Shown: positions 42,830-52,098, counted from the first letter of the stretch. The stretch: DNA of 64,000 bases from Bradyrhizobium sp. URHD0069 (GCF_000701345.1 NZ_KL370777.1:216824-280823), one strand, 5' to 3'. A program made the numbers and translations. Notes: generated by a model from the letters alone, not told the origin.

Positions 42830-44638
42830 TTGCTTGATCGACCACAGCCTGATCCTAGCCTGAATGGCGAGGGTGCCTCACCGCCCCTCGTTCTGGACAA
42901 CGTTGCCGTTGAAGCCCCGCCCGCGCAGGGATGGCAGCGGCCGCTTGGCTGGCTGCGCCGGGCCGGCCAATTCTTTTTCGCGCTCAGCTTCTCCAGCCTC
43001 ACCCGTCGCATCGTTTCGCTGAATCTCGCCGGCCTCGTCGCGCTGGTCGCGAGCATCCTCTATCTCTCGCAATTCCGCGCCGGCCTGATCGACGCGCGGG
43101 CGCAAAGCCTGTTGGTGCAGGCCGAGATCATTGCGGGTGCGATCGCAGCCTCCGCCACCGTCCAGACCAATACCATCACCATCGATCCCGACCGGCTGCA
43201 AGATCTGAAGCCCGGTGAAAGCTACGGCGCTCCGGACGACTATTCCGGGTTCGTTTTCCCGATCAATCCGGAGCGCGTCGCGCCTGTCTTGCGCACGCTG
43301 ATTTCGCCGACCAAAACCCGTGCTCGTATTTTCGATCGCGACGGTGGATTGATCCTCGACAGCCGCAATCTCGAGAACGTGCTGCGCTTCGAACTGCCGC
43401 CGCCGTCGATCCAAAAACCGGGCCTCGCGGAGCGAACGATGATCGCGATCCGCACCTGGCTCAACCGCGGCGACCTTCCGCTTTATCGCGAGCTCGGACC
43501 TGAAAACGGCAACGGCTATCAGGAGGTCGCGCAATCGCTGAAGGGCCAGAAGAGCAGCATGGTGCGCGTCAACGATCGCGGTGAGGTGATCGTCTCGGTC
43601 GCCGTGCCGGTGCAGCGATCCCGCGACATACGTGGCGCGCTGATGCTCTCGACCCAGGGCGACGATATCGACCACATGGTGACTGCCGAGCGGCTCGCGA
43701 TCTTGAAAGTTGGCGGCGTGGCTTCCGTCGTCATGATCGTGCTGTCATTGCTGCTGGCGAGCACCATCGCAGGCCCGGTACGCCGGCTCGCCGACAGCGC
43801 CGAGCGGGTCCGCCGCCGCATCCGGACCCGCGTCGAGATCCCCGATTTCACCCGCCGCCGCGACGAGATCGGGCATCTCTCCGGCGCGCTGCGCGACATG
43901 ACGGATGCGCTGTACAACCGCATCGAGGCGATCGAGATGTTCGCCGCCGACGTCGCCCATGAATTGAAGAACCCGCTGACTTCGCTCCGATCAGCGGTCG
44001 AAACCCTCCCCCTGGCGCGCAACGAGAACAGCCGCTCGCGGCTGCTGGCGGTGATCGAGCATGACGTCAAGCGGCTCGATCGACTGATTTCCGACATTTC
44101 CGATGCCAGCCGGCTCGATGCCGAACTGCAGCGCCAGGATGTGGCGCCGGTCGACCTTCGCCGCCTGCTCAACACCCTCACCTCGGTGGCGAATGAAACC
44201 CGGCTCGGCCACGACATCGCCGTTGAAGCCCGCTTCGAGGGCCGAAGCCCCGCCGACACCTTCTCGGTGCCGGGCCATGACTCCCGGCTCGGACAGGTGA
44301 TTTCGAACCTGTTGGTCAACGCCCGGTCGTTTTCCCAGTCCGGCGGCAAGGTGCGCATCGTCTGCCGCCGCGTGAAATCGGAAATCGAAGTCGTCATCGA
44401 TGACGATGGTCCGGGCATTCGCGAAGATGCACTCGAGCGAATCTTCGAGCGCTTTTACACCGACCGGCCGCATCAGGGGTTTGGACAAAATTCCGGACTG
44501 GGACTGTCGATCTCCAAGCAGATCATAGAGGCGCATGGCGGGCGCATCTGGGCCGAGAATCGCACCGGCCCGGTCGGCCCTGACGGCGAAGCGACGGTTG
44601 CGGGCGCGCGCTTTATCGTCAGGCTGCCCGCGCCATGA
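42830..44638 (+). CDS. chvG: Sensor histidine kinase ChvG
   Basis: 602 residues from TTG 42830. N-terminal cytoplasmic tail, TM1 (about 60-83, IVSLNLAGLVALVASILYL), periplasmic sensor (about 85-285), TM2 (ILKVGGVASVVMIVLSLLLA), HAMP, dimerisation/phospho-acceptor His in AADVAHELKNPLTSLRSA and HATPase with DDDGPGIREDALERIFERF and GLGLSISKQI. Cognate kinase of ChvI. Its last bases overlap hprK (ATGA), so the HPr kinase is translationally coupled to the sensor. Confidence 0.94.
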   Translation: MLDRPQPDPSLNGEGASPPLVLDNVAVEAPPAQGWQRPLGWLRRAGQFFFALSFSSLTRRIVSLNLAGLVALVASILYLSQFRAGLIDARAQSLLVQAEIIAGAIAASATVQTNTITIDPDRLQDLKPGESYGAPDDYSGFVFPINPERVAPVLRTLISPTKTRARIFDRDGGLILDSRNLENVLRFELPPPSIQKPGLAERTMIAIRTWLNRGDLPLYRELGPENGNGYQEVAQSLKGQKSSMVRVNDRGEVIVSVAVPVQRSRDIRGALMLSTQGDDIDHMVTAERLAILKVGGVASVVMIVLSLLLASTIAGPVRRLADSAERVRRRIRTRVEIPDFTRRRDEIGHLSGALRDMTDALYNRIEAIEMFAADVAHELKNPLTSLRSAVETLPLARNENSRSRLLAVIEHDVKRLDRLISDISDASRLDAELQRQDVAPVDLRRLLNTLTSVANETRLGHDIAVEARFEGRSPADTFSVPGHDSRLGQVISNLLVNARSFSQSGGKVRIVCRRVKSEIEVVIDDDGPGIREDALERIFERFYTDRPHQGFGQNSGLGLSISKQIIEAHGGRIWAENRTGPVGPDGEATVAGARFIVRLPAP

Positions 44639-45159
44639 CCGATGCAACAGCTGCAAGCGTCCACGCCTCTGCGGTGCTGGTTGAAAATCGGGCCGTGCTG
44701 ATCCGCGGGCCATCCGGCGCCGGCAAATCGCATCTCGCGTTCGACCTCATCGTTGCCGGACGTTCGGGACAAATACCCCCCGCCGTCCTGGTCGGCGACG
44801 ATCGGGTCCACCTTGAAGTGAGCCAGGGGCATCTGGTCGTCCGTCCCGTGCGGGAGTTAGCCGGGCTAATCGAAATTCGCGGGTTAGGCATTCGCCGCTG
44901 CGAGTTCGCAAAGGAGGCCATCGTCGGGCTGGTTGTCGATCTCTGCGCTACGGACGCGGAACGCCTGCCGCCACCGGCGGCGCTCCTGGCGGACATTCGC
45001 GGTGTAAGGATACCGCGAATTCCGGTCGGGGCGGACTATGTCCCCCTTGCGCTGGTTGTTGCCGCGCTTACCACAACCGGCGGTTTGCCCACCCAACCTT
45101 CTGATAATTGTCTAAAAGAAATTGGTAACCATATAAGTACCAATATCGCCACCGAATAA
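44635..45159 (+). CDS. hprK: HPr kinase/phosphorylase, short alphaproteobacterial form
   Basis: 174 residues corresponding to the C-terminal catalytic domain of HPr kinase; the N-terminal domain of the Gram-positive enzyme is absent, as is normal in alphaproteobacteria. Walker A GPSGAGKSHLAFDL and the family region EIRGLGIRRCEF are visible. It phosphorylates HPr on a Ser (target GGTSIMG in the gene two downstream). The AT-richer C-terminus (residues about 155-174) is not conserved-looking. Coupled to chvG by a 4-nt overlap. Confidence 0.92.
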   Translation: MTDATAASVHASAVLVENRAVLIRGPSGAGKSHLAFDLIVAGRSGQIPPAVLVGDDRVHLEVSQGHLVVRPVRELAGLIEIRGLGIRRCEFAKEAIVGLVVDLCATDAERLPPPAALLADIRGVRIPRIPVGADYVPLALVVAALTTTGGLPTQPSDNCLKEIGNHISTNIATE

Positions 45160-45210
45160 ACCGGCGCAGGCTCCCCCTCCTAACGCTGAATTCCGGGAGA
45201 ATCGCGAAGA

Positions 45211-45228
45211 CCCCCTCTTGCGCGGGGG
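45211..45228. other. GC-rich hairpin upstream of the EIIA gene
   Basis: CCCCC (45211-45215) and GGGGG (45224-45228) are flanked by AGA and TCT and can form a stable stem. No T-run follows, so a role as attenuator, processing site or weak terminator between hprK and the PTS genes is only a possibility. Confidence 0.3.
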
Positions 45229-45290
45229 CTCTGGATGGTCAATGTGGCGCGTTCGTGCGGTGCACCAAAAGCACCCGCGAGGAGTTTCCG

Positions 45291-45692
45291 ATGATTGGTC
45301 TAGTGCTGGTGACCCATGGGCGCCTTGCCGACGAGTTCAAGGCGGCGCTCGAACATGTCATGGGTCCGCAGAAGCAAATCGAAGCCGTCACGATTGGAGC
45401 CGAAGACGACTCTGATTTGTGCCGAAGCGACATCATTGAAGCGGTCAATCGCGTCGACAGCGGTGACGGCGTCGCTATCCTCACCGACATGTTCGGCGGC
45501 ACCCCTTCGAACTTGGCGATCTCCTGCATGAGTCGCCCGAAGGTGGAAGTACTCGCCGGAATCAATCTTCCCATGCTGGTCAAGCTCGCCAAGGTTCGCG
45601 AAGAGCGGTCGCTTCCCGACGCTATCGCGATGGCCCAGGAGGCCGGCCGTAAATACGTCACCATCGCGAGCCGGGTACTTGCCGGCAAATGA
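45291..45692 (+). CDS. PTS EIIA component, mannose family (ManX-like)
   Basis: 133 residues from ATG 45291 with GAGGAG upstream. EIIA-Man fold; the phospho-accepting His9 is in LVLVTHGRLADEF, and a second block is AILTDMFGGTPSNLAIS. With HPr immediately downstream (ATGA overlap at 45689-45692) and HPr kinase upstream, and no EIIB/EIIC permease present, this is the regulatory PTS of alphaproteobacteria rather than a sugar importer. Confidence 0.94.
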   Translation: MIGLVLVTHGRLADEFKAALEHVMGPQKQIEAVTIGAEDDSDLCRSDIIEAVNRVDSGDGVAILTDMFGGTPSNLAISCMSRPKVEVLAGINLPMLVKLAKVREERSLPDAIAMAQEAGRKYVTIASRVLAGK

Positions 45693-46018
45693 GCGACGAC
45701 GCCCCGTCGCCTGAACATGATGCCGGGCCAAGTGTCCCGCCGGGCGCGGTGTCTCGCGAAATTCCCATCATCAACAAACGCGGTCTGCACGCGCGCGCTT
45801 CGGCAAAATTCGTTCAGCTGGTTGAGCGGTTCAATGCCGAAGTCTGGGTGACGCGCGGCGGCGAGACGGTGGGCGGCACTTCCATCATGGGACTGATGAT
45901 GCTCTCCGCGGGTCCCGGCACGTCGATCGTCGTTTCCGCGACCGGTCCCGAAGCGCAAGCCGCGATCGATGCCATCACCGAACTGGTCGGCAGCAAGTTC
46001 AACGAAGAAGGCACGTGA
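45689..46018 (+). CDS. Phosphocarrier protein HPr
   Basis: 109 residues: an about 22-residue acidic extension, then the HPr fold. The EI phosphorylation site is His34 in KRGLHARASAKFV, and the regulatory Ser65 is in GGTSIMGLMML, the target of HprK. It overlaps the EIIA gene by 4 nt. No EI (ptsP) gene lies in the window. Its role is to relay phosphate between EI and EIIA and to report metabolic state, probably to ChvG/ChvI, judging from the locus. Confidence 0.94.
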   Translation: MSDDAPSPEHDAGPSVPPGAVSREIPIINKRGLHARASAKFVQLVERFNAEVWVTRGGETVGGTSIMGLMMLSAGPGTSIVVSATGPEAQAAIDAITELVGSKFNEEGT

Positions 46019-46033
46019 CTCGCTGGGAGGCGC

Positions 46034-46167
46034 TCGCTGGCCCCGCCCTTTCGGGGAGAAGGTTGCGGTGAGGGTCCGCTTCCGCAAATTCTGAGATGAA
46101 GTGCGCGGTAAGTCGCCTCACCCGGAGACTTCGCCTCCGAGCTCTCCCCGCAAGCGTGGAGAGGTGA
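46034..46167. repeat. Dispersed repeat, CTCTCCCCGC type
   Basis: CTCGCTGGCCCCGCCCTTTC GGGGAGAAGG on one side, and CGAGCTCTCCCCGCAAGCGT GGAGAGGTGAA on the other, each a hairpin, with GGTGAGGG…CCTCACCC inverted between them. This is a different family from the GTCAT elements. It lies in the convergent HPr–glycosyltransferase gap; a partial copy is at 20611-20640. Confidence 0.65.
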
Positions 46168-46173
46168 ACCAAA

Positions 46174-47799
46174 TTATTTCGCCGGCGGCACGATGTAGAT
46201 TTTCCAGCTGGTCGCCGGGCCGGGATGGCCGCGGAAGAACCGTTGCGTGGTGATCGCCAGTTGCTCGGCATCCTTGGCATTGGCCGCCATCCACGCCTCG
46301 CAAGCCGCCAGCCGCCAGTCGGTGGTGTCGCAGATGCCGATGAACCCGAACCGCTTGGCCTCCTCGAGCGACGTCAGCCCCGACGACCAGATCTCGCCCG
46401 GCGTCAACGGCATCGGATGATCGGGACTGTAGAACGTCATGGGCTCGCCGACGTTCGTAGTGCCTGCGACCACCGCCCATCGCGTATGGAAACGTGTCTG
46501 CCAGGCTTGGGTCAGTTCACGGGCCAGTTCGGATCGCGCGCCGTAGGTCGCGGCCCCCTTCGAATTCACCGCCATCTCTTCCGCGGCGATGTAGGGCGAG
46601 GCGGCGAGCACCCCGAGCGTGATGGCCAGCCAGATCGCGGCCAGGTGAAACAGCGCAATCCTTTGCAGGCGCAGCGCCGGAATCGCAACCAGCGCCAGCG
46701 GCGTCAGGAAGAACAACGAGATTCCCCAATCGGTTTTCATATAGATCGTGAAGAATAAGGCGCCAAGCGGCGGTCCGATCGCGACCACAATCTGGATGAT
46801 CCAGATGTTGAGCGCCTGCGGCATATTCACACCGGGATTTTCGCCGCGCGACCATGCACGCGTGAACCGCGCCAACGGTTGCCGCGCCAATTTCGCGCAC
46901 CATCGGGATGGCAGTGCCAGGGCAATCGCCGCCAGCGCAACGGGTGCCGCGAGCAGCGCGAAATTGTGACCGATGTAACCGAGCACCAGTTGAATGGCTT
47001 GTGCACGGCTCGATAGTCCATAGGTGTCGCCGGCATAGGTCAGCGGCACGAAGTCCACTTCTTTCAGCCAGACCAGATGCGGAATCATGGCGACCATCAA
47101 AGTGACGATGGCGACCCACGGCGCCGGCGAGCGCAGGAACTTCAGCCGGTCAGGATGAATGACCGCGGCGAGCGCGATGGCGCCGATCATGGTCAACACC
47201 CAGTATTTCGTCATCAACGCCAGCGCGCCGGCCAGCCCAAGCCACAGGCCCGATTTCACGCTGCGTCTTTCGAACGCATGCAGATAGGCCAACACCACCA
47301 GCGGCAGGGTCACCAGCTGCAAGAGATCCGGATTGTACTTAACACCCTTGAAGTTGAAGATCGGATAGAGCGCGAGCATCACCACGACAAAGAAAGCGCG
47401 GCGGCGATCGACCACGCGCAGCGCAATCAGCCAGCAGATCACCAGGCCAACGCCGAGCGTCGCCATCGCCAGCGCGTAAGTGGCCCAGTCCGCGACCGGA
47501 AAGATCTTGAACCAGAGACCTGCAACCCAGCCGGCGAGCGGCGGATGCTTGCCATAACCAAGCTGGAATTTCTGGCCCCAGGCGAAGGCTTCCGCGACAT
47601 CCATATGGACGTCCTGTGCCGCCTTGAGATTGATCAGGATCAAGGTCCACAGCACCGCATGTGCGGCGGCAAAGCCGATCACCAGCCAAAGGCCGGCTTG
47701 CGGATCGCTGGCGCGCGCCGCAAGCCACGCCGCCAGGCGCCGGATGGTCGGCCCGCGGCGCGCACGCGAAGTCGCAGGCAAAACTGAGGCAGTTGACAT
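46174..47799 (-). CDS. Glycosyltransferase family 39-like membrane protein
   Basis: 541 residues from ATG 47799, with about ten membrane segments. The first periplasmic loop carries the acidic pattern NLKAAQDVHMDVAEAFAWGQ and GYGKHPPLAGW, characteristic of ArnT/GT39/GT83-type polyprenol-phosphate-dependent transferases. Such enzymes add a sugar (e.g. to lipid A, a protein or a hopanoid-like lipid) on the periplasmic face. Donor and acceptor are unknown. The longer frame to 48300 overlaps lepA and is rejected. Confidence 0.83.
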   Translation of the reverse strand: MSTASVLPATSRARRGPTIRRLAAWLAARASDPQAGLWLVIGFAAAHAVLWTLILINLKAAQDVHMDVAEAFAWGQKFQLGYGKHPPLAGWVAGLWFKIFPVADWATYALAMATLGVGLVICWLIALRVVDRRRAFFVVVMLALYPIFNFKGVKYNPDLLQLVTLPLVVLAYLHAFERRSVKSGLWLGLAGALALMTKYWVLTMIGAIALAAVIHPDRLKFLRSPAPWVAIVTLMVAMIPHLVWLKEVDFVPLTYAGDTYGLSSRAQAIQLVLGYIGHNFALLAAPVALAAIALALPSRWCAKLARQPLARFTRAWSRGENPGVNMPQALNIWIIQIVVAIGPPLGALFFTIYMKTDWGISLFFLTPLALVAIPALRLQRIALFHLAAIWLAITLGVLAASPYIAAEEMAVNSKGAATYGARSELARELTQAWQTRFHTRWAVVAGTTNVGEPMTFYSPDHPMPLTPGEIWSSGLTSLEEAKRFGFIGICDTTDWRLAACEAWMAANAKDAEQLAITTQRFFRGHPGPATSWKIYIVPPAK

Positions 47800-47913
47800 G
47801 GCCTCTGGGTAGCGCGTTTTCGCCGTAAGTGGAATCAGCTTGGCGTGAAGAAGCCCGCTAAAACGGCGCGCATTATGGTTGCCGCGTCGGGATGCCAATG
47901 CTATCCCGCGCCC

Positions 47914-49719
47914 ATGACATCCATCCCTATTTCCAACATTCGCAACTTCGCCATTGTTGCGCATATCGACCATGGCAAATCGACGCTGGCCGACCGCCTG
48001 ATTCAGACCACCGGCGGCTTGCAGGCGCGCGAGATGAAGGAACAGGTGCTCGATTCGATGGATATCGAGCGCGAGCGCGGCATCACCATCAAGGCGCAGA
48101 CAGTGCGGCTGACCTATCCGGCCAAGGACGGCAAGACCTACATCCTCAATCTGATCGACACCCCCGGCCATGTCGACTTCGCCTACGAGGTTTCGCGCTC
48201 GCTGGCGGCCTGCGAGGGCTCGCTGCTGGTGGTCGATGCCAGCCAGGGCGTCGAGGCGCAGACGCTGGCCAACGTCTACCACGCCCTCGACGCGGGGCAT
48301 GAGATCGTGCCGGTGCTGAACAAAATCGACCTGCCGGCGGCGGAACCCGATCAGGTCAAGCGGCAGATCGAGGACGTGATCGGAATCGACGCGTCAGACG
48401 CGGTAATGATCTCGGCGAAGACCGGGCTTGGCATCGACGACGTGCTGGAAGCTATCGTGCACCGGCTGCCGCCGCCGAAGGGCGACCGCGACGCATCACT
48501 GAAGGCGCTGTTGGTCGACAGCTGGTACGACGTCTATCTCGGCGTCGTGGTGCTGGTCCGGATCGTCGACGGCGTGATGAAAAAAGGCCAGCGCATCCGG
48601 ATGATGGGCACCAACGCCGCCTATGACGTCGAGCGCGTCGGCTTCTTCACGCCGAAGATGCAGCAGATCGAGGAACTCGGCCCCGGCGAAATCGGCTTCA
48701 TCACCGCCGCGATCAAGGAAGTGGCCGACACCCGCGTCGGCGATACCATCACCGACGACCGCAAGCCGGTGACGGACATGCTGCCGGGCTTCAAGCCCGC
48801 GATCCCGGTGGTGTTTTGCGGTCTGTTCCCGGTCGATGCCGACGATTTTGAAACGCTGCGCGCGGCGATGGGCAAGCTGCGCCTCAACGACGCCAGCTTC
48901 TCGTTCGAGATGGAAACCTCGGCTGCACTCGGTTTCGGTTTCCGCTGCGGCTTTCTCGGGCTGCTGCATCTGGAGATCATTCAGGAGCGGCTGCAGCGCG
49001 AATTCGATCTCAACCTGATCGCGACCGCGCCGTCGGTGATCTACAAGATGCACCTAACCGACGGGCAGGCGATCGAGATTCACAATCCGATCGATATGCC
49101 CGACGCGGTGAAGATCGCCGAGATCGAGGAGCCCTGGATCGAGGCCACGATCCTGACACCCGACGAATATCTCGGCAGCGTGCTCAAGCTGTGCCAAGAC
49201 CGGCGCGGCGTGCAGAAAGAGCTCACTTACGTCGGCAATCGCGCGATGGTGAAATACGAGCTGCCGCTCAACGAAGTGGTGTTCGATTTCTACGACCGCC
49301 TGAAGTCGGTTTCAAAGGGCTATGCGTCGTTCGACTATCACCTGACCGACTACAAGCCGGCCGACCTCGTGAAAATGCAAATCCTCGTCAACAACGAGCC
49401 GGTCGATGCGCTGTCGATGCTGGTACACCGCCAGCGCGCAGAAGGGCGCGGCCGCGCGATGGTCGAGAAGATGAAGGAGCTGATCCCGCCGCACATGTTC
49501 CAGATTCCGATCCAGGCGGCGATTGGCGGCAAGGTGATCGCGCGCGAAACCGTGCGCGCGCTGCGCAAAGACGTCACCGCGAAATGCTACGGCGGCGACA
49601 TCACCCGCAAGCGCAAACTTCTGGAGAAGCAGAAGGAAGGCAAGAAGAAGATGCGGCAGTTCGGCAAGGTCGACATTCCGCAGGAAGCTTTTATCGCGGC
49701 GCTGAAGGTGGATAGCTGA
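47914..49719 (+). CDS. lepA: Elongation factor 4 (LepA)
   Basis: Ribosome-associated GTPase. G1 AHIDHGKSTLADRL, G3 DTPGHVDFAYE, G4 NKIDL; EF-G-like domains II, III and V follow, with the LepA-specific C-terminal domain ending KGKKKMRQFGKVDIPQEAF. 601 residues from ATG 47914 (MTSIPISNIRNF), the usual length; the frame upstream of it is not conserved in character. Divergent from the glycosyltransferase gene. Confidence 0.97.
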   Translation: MTSIPISNIRNFAIVAHIDHGKSTLADRLIQTTGGLQAREMKEQVLDSMDIERERGITIKAQTVRLTYPAKDGKTYILNLIDTPGHVDFAYEVSRSLAACEGSLLVVDASQGVEAQTLANVYHALDAGHEIVPVLNKIDLPAAEPDQVKRQIEDVIGIDASDAVMISAKTGLGIDDVLEAIVHRLPPPKGDRDASLKALLVDSWYDVYLGVVVLVRIVDGVMKKGQRIRMMGTNAAYDVERVGFFTPKMQQIEELGPGEIGFITAAIKEVADTRVGDTITDDRKPVTDMLPGFKPAIPVVFCGLFPVDADDFETLRAAMGKLRLNDASFSFEMETSAALGFGFRCGFLGLLHLEIIQERLQREFDLNLIATAPSVIYKMHLTDGQAIEIHNPIDMPDAVKIAEIEEPWIEATILTPDEYLGSVLKLCQDRRGVQKELTYVGNRAMVKYELPLNEVVFDFYDRLKSVSKGYASFDYHLTDYKPADLVKMQILVNNEPVDALSMLVHRQRAEGRGRAMVEKMKELIPPHMFQIPIQAAIGGKVIARETVRALRKDVTAKCYGGDITRKRKLLEKQKEGKKKMRQFGKVDIPQEAFIAALKVDS

Positions 49720-49770
49720 GGCGCGAAACTTTTTGTACTCGCAAATTGCAAGCCGGCCATCGAATTTGGC

Positions 49771-49790
49771 GAACGTAACATGTTACGTTC
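49771..49790. promoter_or_regulatory. 20-bp perfect palindrome, candidate operator
   Basis: GAACGTAACATGTTACGTTC is perfectly self-complementary over 20 bp. It lies directly upstream of, and overlapping, the start of the decayed DUF3018 antitoxin frame, the position expected for an autoregulatory toxin–antitoxin operator. A TetR-type operator is the alternative. Confidence 0.6.
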
Positions 49791-49963
49791 AACTACTGCC
49801 GGCACCGAAAACAAAACCCCAAACATTGTGACAGCACATGGCGCCGCGAGCGTTTGCGCGCGCGAGGGTTACGTCCGTTGCAGCATTGGTGCCCGATCTG
49901 CGCGATCCCAAGGTGCTTGCGGAGATCCGCCGTGAGACAAAGCTGATTGACGCAGCATCCGGA
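49780..49963 (+). pseudogene. Decayed DUF3018 (MazE-like) antitoxin
   Basis: Three frames together give a DUF3018-type antitoxin: from ATG 49780 …KTPNIVTAH; from 49845 RERLRARGLRPLQHW; from 49889 VPDLRDPKVLAEIRRETKLI DAASG. The second and third join if one G is restored at 49889 (the Trp codon and the Val codon share it), giving the family core RGLRP-Q-WVPD-RDP. The first joint needs a further small indel (5 nt GGCGC at 49840-49844). The C-terminus stops where the chemoreceptor gene ends on the other strand, and no toxin gene follows, so this is a remnant. Confidence 0.6.
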
Positions 49964-49980
49964 AAACATTGCTTTTCCCG

Positions 49981-52098
49981 TCAGGCCGCGCGCACCGAGT
50001 CGAGGAACTTGCCGACCTCGAGCTTGAGGCGGTTGCTTTCGCCGGACAATGACTGCGCCGAGGCGAGAACCTTGGCGGAGGCCGAGCCGGTCTCGCGAGC
50101 TCCCTTGTTGACGTCGACGATATTGACGGCGACCTGGGAGGTACCTTGTGCGGCCTGCTCGACATTGTGAGCAATTTCCTCCGTGGCGGCGCCTTGCTGG
50201 CCGACGGAGGTCGCGATCATGGCGGCAATTTCCGAGATGCGGCCGATCGTGGTTCCGATCTGCTTGATCGCCACGACCGAATCCTGGGTGGCAACTTGCA
50301 TCCCGGCGATTTGGCTGCTGATTTCATTGGTCGCCTTGGCGGTCTGCGCGGCGAGCGCTTTCACCTCCTGCGCCACAACCGCAAAGCCGCGCCCGGAATC
50401 CCCGGCGCGAGCGGCCTCGATCGTGGCGTTCAGCGCCAGCAAATTGGTCTGCTCCGCGATCGTCGTGATCAGATTGACCACGTCGCCGATCCGCAAGGCC
50501 GCTTTCGACAATTCGTTGATGCGCGTGTCGGTGACCTGGGCCTGGTCCACGGCCTCTCCGGCGATCCGGTTCGACTCCTGCACCTGCCGGCTGATCTCGG
50601 AAATCGAGGCCGTCATCTCCTCGGTGGCGGCGGCGACCGACCTGACATTGGTTGAGGCTTCCCCGGAGGCCGCTTCGACCATTCCGGAAAGCTGCTCGGT
50701 TTCCTCGGCGGTCCTGGTCAGAGTACCTGCCGACTTCTCCAGTTCCGTCGAAGCCAGCGATACCGTCTGCACGATCTCTCCAACGGCGGCCTCGAACTCG
50801 TCGGCGAGTTTGCGCATTTCAACTCGCCGCTGGGCATGGGCCTGTGTTTCGGCGTCTGCGCGTTCGGCGCGCAGCCGGTTGGATTCCACCATGTTGTCCT
50901 TGAAGACCTGAAGCGCTGCGGCCATGTCGGCAATTTCATCCGAACCGCCGGTCGCGATCTCCGCCCCCAGGTCGCCTGAGGCAATGGATTTCATGCTGCT
51001 CTGCAGCCGCACCAGGCGGCGCACGACACCACGCCCGACATAATACCAGCCGATGATCAGCGCCGTAGCCAGGCTTGCCAGCGCCAGCGCGATAAGGACG
51101 ATCCGGCCCTGCCGGATCTCCGCTTCGGAGGAGCGGACCGCGCTTGCGGCCGCCGCCTCGCTGCGCGCCTCCAAGCTTCCAACTTCCTTTTCGAATTCCT
51201 GGGCCAGCGTACGGTTTTCCATCACCACGCCAGCGCCGGTCTTCTCCGCAAGCAATTCGTTCTGCTTCAGGTCGAACACATTGCCGGTGCTCTTGCCGGT
51301 CTTGACCAGATCATCGATGAGTTTCGATGTCTCGCCATCCTTGAAGGCGGCCGCTGCCTTTGCAAGCCGGCCCGCGGTGGCGGTGAAGCGGTCCTTGACC
51401 GGCGGCAGCAGATCGGCCGACGGCAAGTCGGCCGCTTCGACAAGGATTCCCAACAGCAGGTTGGATTCGGCGCGCAAATCCAGAATTGCCTGCAGCGCGA
51501 CGAGTTCGTTGTCCGCGAGCGCCGCCAGTGTCTTCTGGACGACCTCCAGGTCCTTTTTATCCGCCGCGGTCTGCAGGCCGATCGTCAGGGTGAACCCGGC
51601 GTCGTCGGCCATCGGCGACAGTTTTTCGGCGAGCTTTTGGTGGGATCTCCGGAGATTGGCGACCAGGGCCTCGCGGGAGGCGGCAATGCTCTGGCGCTCG
51701 GCGACCGATTGCATCAGCCGGTCGAGATTGACCAGGATGCGGTCGGCGGTCTGATTGAGCCTTGCAGCATCCTCCGCGCCGAGTGCGCCGATGGCCCCCG
51801 TGAGTTCCTGGCGGGCCGCGGTCAAAACCTTTGAGGCGCGCTCGCGTTCGGCCGCATCGGTTGCGGCGAGCAGGCGCGGTGCGGCCGCGGCGACTTCACC
51901 GGCGGCCTTGACGACCTTGGACGCGCGGGTGATCTCCGGCAGGCTCTTGTCCGCGATAGCACCGAGCGAACGCCCAAGGATGTCATAGGAGATGATCGCG
52001 CTGCAGCTCGCCAGCACGGTGAGCGCAGCGACCACCCCAAAAGCGGTGAATAGTCGACCGCAAAGGCCAAGGTGATACCAGGACGTCGCGGTCTTCAT
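49981..52098 (-). CDS. Methyl-accepting chemotaxis protein
   Basis: 705 residues: TM1 (about 18-38), a large helical periplasmic sensor (about 40-330) of a size compatible with a helical-bimodular or long four-helix bundle, TM2 (about 330-352), HAMP (VVRRLVRLQSSMKSIASGDL) and a cytoplasmic signalling hairpin. The hairpin tip is VAQEVKALAAQTAKATNEI, as in class-III alphaproteobacterial receptors. The start ATG 52098 has GGAG about 9 nt upstream. It is immediately downstream (50 nt) of a periplasmic binding-protein gene on the same strand. Confidence 0.93.
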   Translation of the reverse strand: MKTATSWYHLGLCGRLFTAFGVVAALTVLASCSAIISYDILGRSLGAIADKSLPEITRASKVVKAAGEVAAAAPRLLAATDAAERERASKVLTAARQELTGAIGALGAEDAARLNQTADRILVNLDRLMQSVAERQSIAASREALVANLRRSHQKLAEKLSPMADDAGFTLTIGLQTAADKKDLEVVQKTLAALADNELVALQAILDLRAESNLLLGILVEAADLPSADLLPPVKDRFTATAGRLAKAAAAFKDGETSKLIDDLVKTGKSTGNVFDLKQNELLAEKTGAGVVMENRTLAQEFEKEVGSLEARSEAAAASAVRSSEAEIRQGRIVLIALALASLATALIIGWYYVGRGVVRRLVRLQSSMKSIASGDLGAEIATGGSDEIADMAAALQVFKDNMVESNRLRAERADAETQAHAQRRVEMRKLADEFEAAVGEIVQTVSLASTELEKSAGTLTRTAEETEQLSGMVEAASGEASTNVRSVAAATEEMTASISEISRQVQESNRIAGEAVDQAQVTDTRINELSKAALRIGDVVNLITTIAEQTNLLALNATIEAARAGDSGRGFAVVAQEVKALAAQTAKATNEISSQIAGMQVATQDSVVAIKQIGTTIGRISEIAAMIATSVGQQGAATEEIAHNVEQAAQGTSQVAVNIVDVNKGARETGSASAKVLASAQSLSGESNRLKLEVGKFLDSVRAA

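Noticed and set aside
46174..48300. 708-codon version of the glycosyltransferase
   Set aside because: The extra N-terminal part overlaps the lepA coding region on the other strand; ATG 47799 precedes a normal first membrane segment.
49838..50170. 110-codon plus-strand frame treated as a normal gene
   Set aside because: Only its first 40 codons make sense, as the C-terminal part of the frameshifted DUF3018 antitoxin; the remainder is antisense to the chemoreceptor gene.
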